A stretch of 64,000 nt of DNA from Megalonaias nervosa (lineage: Eukaryota > Mollusca > Bivalvia > Unionida > Unionidae), in contig JAECUM010006811.1 in assembly GCA_016617855.1 (NCBI GenBank), forward strand, positions 1 through 64,000, written 5' to 3'. The notes below the pieces were generated by a model. It did not search any database. It worked only from the letters and a program-made list of their open reading frames with translations, and was not told the DNA's origin. Shown in pieces: positions 49,901 through 59,349 of this stretch. The translations under genes and the position numbers were made by a program. Positions within the stretch are counted from its first letter, which is position 1. Each line of letters opens with the position of its first letter.

Positions 49901-52900
49901 GTTATTGTACTGTACTTACCATGACTGATAGTATTTGTACTGTACTTGTCTTGACTGATAGTCAGAGTGATAGTATTTATACTGTAATTGTCGTGACTGT
50001 GATATATAGTTATATTGATAGCATTTGTACTGTACTTGTCATGACTGATAGTATTTGTACTGTACTTGTCATGACTGTGATATATATAGTTATATTGATA
50101 GCATTTGTACTGATTTTGTCATGACTGTGATATATAGTTATATTGATAGCATTTGTACTGTACTTGTCATGACTGATAGTATTTGTACTGTACTTGTCAT
50201 GACTGTGATATATAGTTATATTGATAGCATTTGTACTGTACTTGTCATGACTGATAGTATTTGTACTGTGCTTGTCATGACTGTGATATATATAGTTATA
50301 TTAATAGCATTTGTACTGATTTTGTCATGACTGTGATGTATAGTAAGTATGATAGCATGTGTACAGTACTTGTCATGACTGATAGTCAGACTGATAGTAT
50401 TTGTACAGTACTTCTCATGGCTGTGACATATAGTAACTAATATTGCATTTGTACTGTACTTGTCATTGTTGTGATATATAATGTATTTGTACAGTATTTA
50501 TGTATCATGGCTGTGAAATGTATGGTAAATAATATAGCATTTGTACTGTACTCATCCTGGCTGTGTTATATAGTAAATATGAATGTATTTATACTGTATG
50601 TATCATGGTTCTGATATATGATAAATATGAATGTGTTTGTACTGTATGTATCACAGCATTTGTAATGTACTGCAGTTTGCCATTTTAACCAAATTTCATT
50701 GATTCATTCTTATTTGTAGCAGTCTGGTGCAAAACTGTACAAGTTTCTTGTGAAAACAAAGAACAGGACCTTCCACTTTGCTACAGATGATCCAAGTAAT
50801 TCTGTTTATTTTTATGAAATACACGATTCCTCACCCATGTCCATGTCTTTGTTTGAGTTTACTATTTATGTACCTATTTACTGTGTAAGAACAAGTGGGC
50901 ATTTTTCTCACCTGGTGAGACATAGTTATTCATTTTCTGGCTTTGTGCTCTACAGTGTTTTGTAAGTCAGAAAAAGGAGATTTACATGTATACAGTTGAG
51001 ATGCCAGGTTCCATGGAAAATTGTTATTTTCTGCAGTTGAACAAAAATTATACAACAGTGTGAATGTGGCTGCAGAGTAGAGAAGAGGTTTTTGCCAGGA
51101 TTATCCATCATTTCATATTATGATATTCTTCTTGTGATAGGAACTTGAGAAATCAAAGAATTTAACCTAACAGCCATTAAAGGAGTATTTAAAAACATTA
51201 TTTCAGAATTCTATATTTTCTAAAAGAGTAAAACAACAGAAATCCAATGGCCTAAAATTACACAAAGATAAGAATTTTTTTAATCACCTCTTTTGCACAT
51301 GCAGGAGATATGTTTTTCCAAAGCAGGAGATATTGGTTCCTCCTTTGAATACATTCCCCAATCGTATTGACGTTAGGAATATAAGTTCCACTGCCTCACG
51401 AATCCAGCCCTCCCAAAGACAAAAATTTGCTTTTGTGTATATAATAAAAACAACAAAGGGCAATAACTCTTGCCAGTTACCTCCCTGTGCTGCCTACAGG
51501 TGGCACTAGTTTGAAGCTTTTGCTGTTAAATGGACATGTGTAGTAACTTCGCCTTCCAAAATCCAGTTGAATTTTGTGTTATATTCATCCATTTATTGAG
51601 GACTTCATTATATTTAGACTTATTACATCTTATTCTGCATGTGGTGCATTTCATTTTTTAAATTTTAATCATATTTGTGTGAAATTTCTTCATGTACATG
51701 GACTTAGTCTCTGTGTTTCTGACCACTTGGCTATTATGGCTACATTGTAATAGAATTACATATACATAGTTTGTGTTCACACATGCTGTGTATTTAACAT
51801 CTCTAGCATAGGGGGTGTCTCTTACATCGTTAACGTTGTTAGCTGTTAGTATTACTTTTCTTTGTTTATTCCTTTGTTGTTTCAGAAAATCACAATGACA
51901 ACTAAGAGTATGAAATGCAAAACAAAAAAAAATTAAAAAAAGAGAAAATTCAAGGCCAGCATATATTCATATGATCCATGCATCGTCTGTACCAAGTGTA
52001 CATCATCAAATACATGCAGCACATGCACTGATTGGTCCGGTACAACATGGTTGGCTGTACTAAGGAACAGTTAAAAGAACATGGAGCGACAGAGAAAATC
52101 AAGGTCTGAGAATCCTGATGTATTAAATATCCCCTAGCATAACGGGTGTCTCACATTGTTAATGCTGTTAATTGTTAGTATTGTTAATTTCCTTTCTTTA
52201 TTCCTTTGTTATTTCAGAACATAACAGTGATGATGAAATGTATGCTGGTACAACAGGTGAAGACAGATTTGATTAGTTCTGGCGATTGTTTTCCCATCCT
52301 TCCATCTTCTGTCCTAGCTGTGAGTTTCAACACTATGGAGGAAGAATTTCCACCTATTCTTGGCAGCCCAGCATGTTTAAGTACCCCCCCCCCCCCAAGT
52401 CCGAGCATGGCTTTAGGGCCTGTAAGTCTGGGCACATGGGGTTTATCACTGATTGCTTAAACTAATGATAGAAATACCCAGGAAGATCCCAGCCAGGCCA
52501 CATCTTTTCAAATAGCCTCGGACCCAGGTGTTCCATATTTTGCCGGAATGTCTTCTCCATCATGTTTGGCTCTTGTCAGGACAGCCTTGGAGCAAAACAA
52601 AATCCTTCTGTAGTGGAAAGAATAGCACGAGCTAAATTACCTCTACTTTAAAGGCCTACAAAGGGAAATGGCACATTTTCAGGGACTGGTGCAAAATAGG
52701 AAACATTGTTCCTCTGAGTGCCTTTGTCACATAAGTAGCTGACTTTTTTCTTTGGTTGTTCAGAGAGAAAAAGATGGCTCCGATTACTATTATGGTCTAC
52801 CATTCTATGATATTTAATATCATCATGACAGTGTAGATTTAGGGTTACTATTATGGGCTACCATTCTATGATATTTAACATGTTCCATCATCATGACAGT

Positions 52901-55900
52901 GTGGATTTTGGTTATAAGAAAGACCTCTGATTTGTTGTCCTGCTTTGACTTACATTACCTTAAGCCACTTATTTTTGTTTCCTAAGTGGAATTGTTCCTG
53001 GGTTCTGACTTTACTGAATTCAAACAAGTTCTATCCTTTACCTCTTTTCATACAAAACCTGTTTACTGATAGCGTTTGCTTTGGCATGCAGTCAGTGAAT
53101 TACATGCTGTCTCAGTTGACCCTTCCTGTCTTCAGTTTTGATCAGATGGTTCTGTGGTCCTTATGATGCAACCTGGTTTTCTTGCCAAGAACAAGTTGCC
53201 ATCCATGGGCAATCAAAAAGTCACCATAAATCCTCTCTCCTGTATTGACCTATCCCAAGAGGCTTTCAGACAGGATCCAGTATGTGTTCTCAGACTTTAA
53301 CTGAAGCATACTGGGTTAGTTCATGGGGCTCGAACGAAGATGCCTCTTTCTCCTAGTTAAACCTGGGAAGGAAGACCTAACTCCTCAAGCCCTCTTGTCA
53401 TGGCTGAAGTGGGTAATTTGTACAGCATACTCTGAGTATCTCCAGAACAGAGTTGTCCCATGGAGATCTTTTCTCACAAAATAAGAGCAATCTCCACAAG
53501 CCTTAATGCATTATTTAAGCATTAATCCATAATGTTTCTATCAAAGATTTTGTCGAGGCAGTTGCTTGGCATGTATGTTCAACCTTCTTGAGTGTTATCT
53601 TTGAGACTTGGCTTTGCAACAACACACTCTGGATCTGTAAACCCAATCTCAATTGCAACAACACACTCTGGATCTGTAGACCCAATCTCAATTGCAACAA
53701 CACACTCTGGATCTGTAGACCCAATCTCAACTGCAACAACACACTCTGGATCTGTAGACCCAATCTCAGTTGCACAAGTGGCTATCAGATGGATTTGAAA
53801 TTAGCAACAACACACTCTGGATCTGTAGACCCAATCTCAATTGCAACAACACACTCTGGATCTGTAGACCCAATCTCAATTGCAACAACACACTCTGGAT
53901 CTGTAGACCCAATCTCAATTGCACAAGTTGCTATCAGACTGATTTGAAATTAGCAACAACACACTCTGGATATGTAGACCCAATCTCAATTGCAACAACA
54001 CACTCTGGATCTGTAGACCCAATCTCAATTGCAACAACACACTCTGGATCTGTAGACCCAATCTCAATAGCAACAACACACTCTGGATCTGTAGACCCAA
54101 TCTCAATTGCACAAGTGGCTATCAGACCAATTTGAAATAAGCACAAACTCTGGATGAACACACTGTGCAGCTTTTGATGGATTCACCTAGAACTTTTATA
54201 AGGCAAGAAAATCCAGACATAATCCATGTTGCCTCAGGTTGTGCTGCTGACAATTAAAAGGGTAGGTTAACCTTCATACAAAGAATCCAAAATTCTCTGT
54301 TCAGAGGTTACCTGGGGCATAGGATTCCCTCTGCCAAGAAACTGTTCTCCTGATTTTAATGTGATAAGGGAACATATTCAAAGAAGAAAGCAAAGTTTTT
54401 GGTAAATTATGTTTCTTCTTGAATACTTACCCAATCACATTACTTTGATACCCTCCTAACCTCCCTGCAATGCGAGTATCCTATTACATGATGTTCTGCT
54501 CAGCTTTAAAGTAGCGCCACCTGTAGGTGACAATGGGAGGTAATGTGCAAGAGTTATTACTCTTTGTAATTTACAGACAACGATAGATTTTTGTCTTTGG
54601 GAGGGCTGGAATCAGGAGGTAATAGGGCTTATATTCCTAACGTTAATATAATCAGGTAAGTATTCAGGGGGAGAAACATAATATGCTAAAATATTTGCTT
54701 TCACATGCAGGAGATTAGTAATCCTTTGCAGGAGATAGTGGATTCCAATGCAAGAGTTTTAATCCAGGAGATATGGTACTTTTAATCCAGGAAATATGAA
54801 TTTCCAGTGCAGGAGATTTGAATTTAAATGCAGGAGATATAAGTTTCCAAGAGATTCTAGTTTCCATCACATGAGATTTGTAGTCCATTGCAAAGATTAT
54901 CACTGCCTTAGCGTGACATAACTACAAAACAACTTTTGTCACCTAAATATTATATAAGCTCAGTATTTTTATTCCATATGGGGAAATGAAAGAAATAAAA
55001 ATAAAAAGGTTGCTAAACTTTTAAGCAAGGTGAAATTAATAAATTACCCATAGTCCATTTCTGTTCCCAAGCCAAGATCATTAATAAATACAGGTACAAG
55101 ACAAATATATTTTTTCCTAACCATTATGTTGAATCAGTGTATTGAATCTGTGTATTTATGAAACATTGATATTTTACCTATGATAACAATATCAATGTGC
55201 TACCTTAGAGAAAAAGAAATAGTGCTTACACTTCTTCATAAGATGTATAATATTTTAGAATTTTTTCAATCTAGAATGTAAAGCACTGTTACAATTCTTT
55301 TCAATATATTTAATTTAAAAAATAACCTGAGGTCATATATGGCTGTCAGGTAGGCAGTATTATTATCTTAGTGAAATATAAAAAGACATTAGACTTGTTA
55401 GTTTCTTAGTCTGGGGCTTTGGCAACTTTGGTTGGCACTGAAAAGCTTTGAGTTTTGTCCTTTTTTATTTTAAGCTGAAGATTTTTAATGCAAGTTTTAC
55501 AAAGGCCGTTTGCCATTTGTTTGGTCTGTCAGACTAAATTCCCTGTATATCCATATGTTGGACTGTCAGTCTGAATTCCTGCATACCCATGTGTCGTTAT
55601 GTTAAACTTAATTCCCTGCATACCCATGTATTGGTCTGTCAGACTGAATTCCTGCATACCCATGTGTTGATATGTCAGAGTAAATTCCCTGCATACCCAC
55701 ATAGTGGTCTGTGATACTAAATTCCCTGCATACCCTTGGTTTGACTGTCAGTCTGAATTCCTGCATATCCATGTGTTGATATGTCAAACTAAATTCCCTG
55801 CATACCCATGTATTGGTCTGTCGGACTAAATTCCCTGCATACTCATGTGTTGGCTTGTTGGACTAAATTCCCAGCATACCCTTGTGTTGGTTTGTCGGAT

Positions 55901-58900
55901 TAAATTCCCAGCATACCCTTGTGTTGGTTTGATGGACTAAATTCCCAGCATACCCTTGTATTGGTAAATGGGTAGACAGTATCGAGCAGTATATTTTGTG
56001 TCTTACCATAGACTGACAATTGTGTGATCACTGGTAGACTGACATTTGGGCAAAAACTGATAAAACAAACTGCATTTTACAGCCCTGATTGTTTCACTAT
56101 TTGTAATTTTGAAAGAAGTTTTTGGCACGGACCAGAATTTTCTACTGTAGAAAAATGTATACCCTGTAAATATGAGTGCCCCTACCAGTATTAAGATAAA
56201 AGAAATACATGTACATTAGAAATTTAAAATGCAACAAATACATGTACAGTACGTAACAAATTTACGATATAGTGAATACATGTACATTAGAAAATTTAAA
56301 ATACAACAAATACATGTACAGTACGTAACAAATTTACGATACAGTGAATACATGTACATTAGAAAATTTAAAATACAATTAAAATATGTATATCAGAAAA
56401 TTTTCAATACAATAAATGCATGTATATTAGAAAATTTAAAGTACAGTAAATATATGTACCAGATATACTTGCTTATAAGTCGATTTGACCCTTGAGTCCC
56501 CCCCCCCATTTTAGGACTACAAAAAGTCAATTTCTTTTTTACCCTCCTTTAAGTTGAGGTGAATTTTGCAAGTCAGACGGATGTGACGGGGTGAATTTTT
56601 GTCACTTCAGAGTTGCACGTTGGAAAAATAAACAAGCCCAACTAGATAGATATGAAAACTAACAATAGAACAAATATAAAATACAATTATATTTTTGAGT
56701 TGAAAATGTTACAAATAAATTGAAAACTTAAAATTTGTCCAAATTAAATCCATTAAAATCTATAAGGCTTGACATTTTATATCTCTTTCTTTTATAAATC
56801 TATGAATTCACTTATAGGTCACCTGTCAGTATAAAAATAGTATAGAATAATCCAATTCATAATATACCATAATAGGTTAATTTCATGCATCTTAGAAATA
56901 AATGTTGAAAGTTAAGTCCACATTTTTTTAAAAATTCACTATAAATGTTACTATCTAATGTCTTCTGGTACAAAGTCCAAGAACTCATCCTCATCTGATA
57001 AAGTTTTGAAATATTCCATCATCTAGTAAATTGTCTTGGTCTAGTCATTGTAAATATTGTCCAACTCCATTTCCTTAGCTTCACAGTCAAATGCAGGTGC
57101 TTGTGTAGAGACTGAGCATGGGTAACACTTTTAATCATACAGTCTGTGAAATTTATTAAAGACTGCAACTGAATATATGTCAGCAAGGTCATAGGGAGTT
57201 CTAATTACCACCCTGTTACTTGACACTGAGCAAGCATCACTGGTGGCTTGATCAAAGGCTGGTCACATGGGAAAATAAAGAGGGTGCTGCCTTTAGAAGC
57301 TACAAGTTAGTAAAGTCCAACATTCACTGGAAGATATAGAACTCTCCTTGGCACTAAACAAGTACATGTACTAAATTGTCAGCTTGATCAAAAGGATTGT
57401 CAACCTGAAAGCAGGTGAGTGTTGCCTTTACTGGTCAAGGTCTTATCTGGGCATGTACACTGGCTGAAAAGTTGGAAATATCACATGGAATTAGAAATCT
57501 AACTTATGATAAAGGAAAATACAGCTTAAATCAAAACTGTCATTGCATCAAATACAATGTTTATACAGCAAAACACAAATATTAATACAAATGCAGGTTG
57601 TTAAGCTTGCATGAAAATGAAAGCAATATAGGTGCTAGAAAATACTCACCATAAACAACGTTGATAGACACTTAACATTGCGATGGTCAGTATTTAATTT
57701 ACTCATAATATTTTAAAATCTGAATAATTGTAGATACAAGTAGTGTCTAATGAATACCATCATGAAATGGATAAACACAGTACATACCATATATGTATTT
57801 CTGAATGGGAATAGTGGCTTAGAAACATAACAAACATTTGTTGTTGTTGTTGTTGTTGTTATAGGGCTTAACGCCATTTTTCAGCACACGATAGGCTATA
57901 CATGGCGGCCAGTATTAATGGTGGAGGAAGAAATCGGGAAATCCTCGGAAAGAACCACCGACCCACGAGAAGCTACTGGCAAGCTTTCTCACATATCCAC
58001 ATTTGCCGAAACAAACATTTGAATTCACAGTATTTTATATACTGCAAACATCATGAGCTTCCAACATTACCTTTAGATTATCAATTTTTTTGTCATGATT
58101 ATAAGATGGCCCCTATTCTTCATTAATAAAATTTTCAGTAAAAAAGTGAGTATATACAGTACATCAGAATAAAAACCAACCAAACAAAAAAAAAATTAAA
58201 TTATTGGCTATGAGACTTCCAGTTTTACTAATTTTCTGGGAGACTCTTTTATTTCATTTTAAAGTGTTGTTAAACAAGTATTACAGTTTTTGTCATGACA
58301 TTATTCACATGGAAGTCAAAATCATATAGCTTCAGGATTTTCTATTATTTGGATTCACTCTGTCCACCAGTTTTTATAACAGATACACTCTAGGCAACCA
58401 ATTTGGATTTTAAGGCTTTTATTTCAAGTAACAGAAGGTTTTTGAGTTGGCTTTGCACTCAGCTGGTGTCTTTGTTGTACTGAACTGGTGTCTTTGTTTT
58501 ATCAATAGCTTTGCACTGAACTGATGTCTTTGTTGTATGAAACTGGTGTTTTTGTTTTATCATTAGCTTTAAACTGAGCTGGTGTCTATGTTTTATCAAT
58601 ATCTTTGCACTGTATGTGTATCTTTGCTGTAACAACTGGTGTCTTTGTTTTATCAATAGCTTTGCACTGTATGGGTATTTTTGTTGTAACAACTGGTGTC
58701 TTTGTTTTATCAATAGCTTCAAACTGAGCTGGTCTCTTTGTTTTATCAATAGCTTTGCACTGTACGTGTGTCTTTGTTGTAACAACTGGTGTCATTGTTT
58801 TATCAATAGCTTCAAACTGAGCTGGTCTCTTTGTTTTATCAATAGCTTTGCACTGTACGTGTGTCTTTGTTGTAACAACTGGTGTCTTTGTTTTATCAAT

Positions 58901-59275
58901 AGCTTTGCACTGTATGGGTGTCTTTGTTTTATCAGTAGCTTTGCACTGTATGGGTGTCATTGTTTTATCAATAGCTTTGCACTGTATGGGTGTCATTGTT
59001 TTATCAATAGCTTTGCACTGAACAAGTGTCTTTGTTTTGTCAATAGCTTTGCACTGTACAGGTGTCTTTGTTTTATCAATAGCTTTGCACTGTACAGGTG
59101 TCTTTGTTTTATCAATAGCTTTGCACTGTACTGGTGTCTTTGTTTTATCAATAGCTTTGCACTGTACTGGTGTCTTTGTTTTATCAATAAGAAAGACAGC
59201 AAGGCAGACTACTGTAAATATAATTAGACCAGATATAGAATCTTGTTTGTAGAGAAGCACTTGCAAAAATACACA

Positions 59276-59306
<31 letters not shown>

Positions 59307-59313
59307 CTATATA

Positions 59314-59349
<36 letters not shown>

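Larger units (their letters stand above)
30394..50719 (+). other. Large intron of the ARAP-like gene (20,326 bp)
   Basis: The longest intron in the window, filled with repeats and mobile-element remnants listed separately. Stretches 30800-31855, 32615-33410, 34280-36110, 36205-37050, 37670-38140, 38935-39515, 42565-43765, 44645-45355 and 47405-48000 contain no gene that I can support; 35700-35775 is GA/GACA-rich simple sequence. Confidence 0.5.

Noticed and set aside
51880..52260. Two exon-like starts after TTGTTGTTTCAG and TTGTTATTTCAG
   Set aside because: They are two copies of a duplicated block inside the DIRS-like element, and the phases do not fit the host gene.
58459..59296. Open frames of 200-236 codons on both strands
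   Set aside because: Artefacts of a 36-bp repeat unit.
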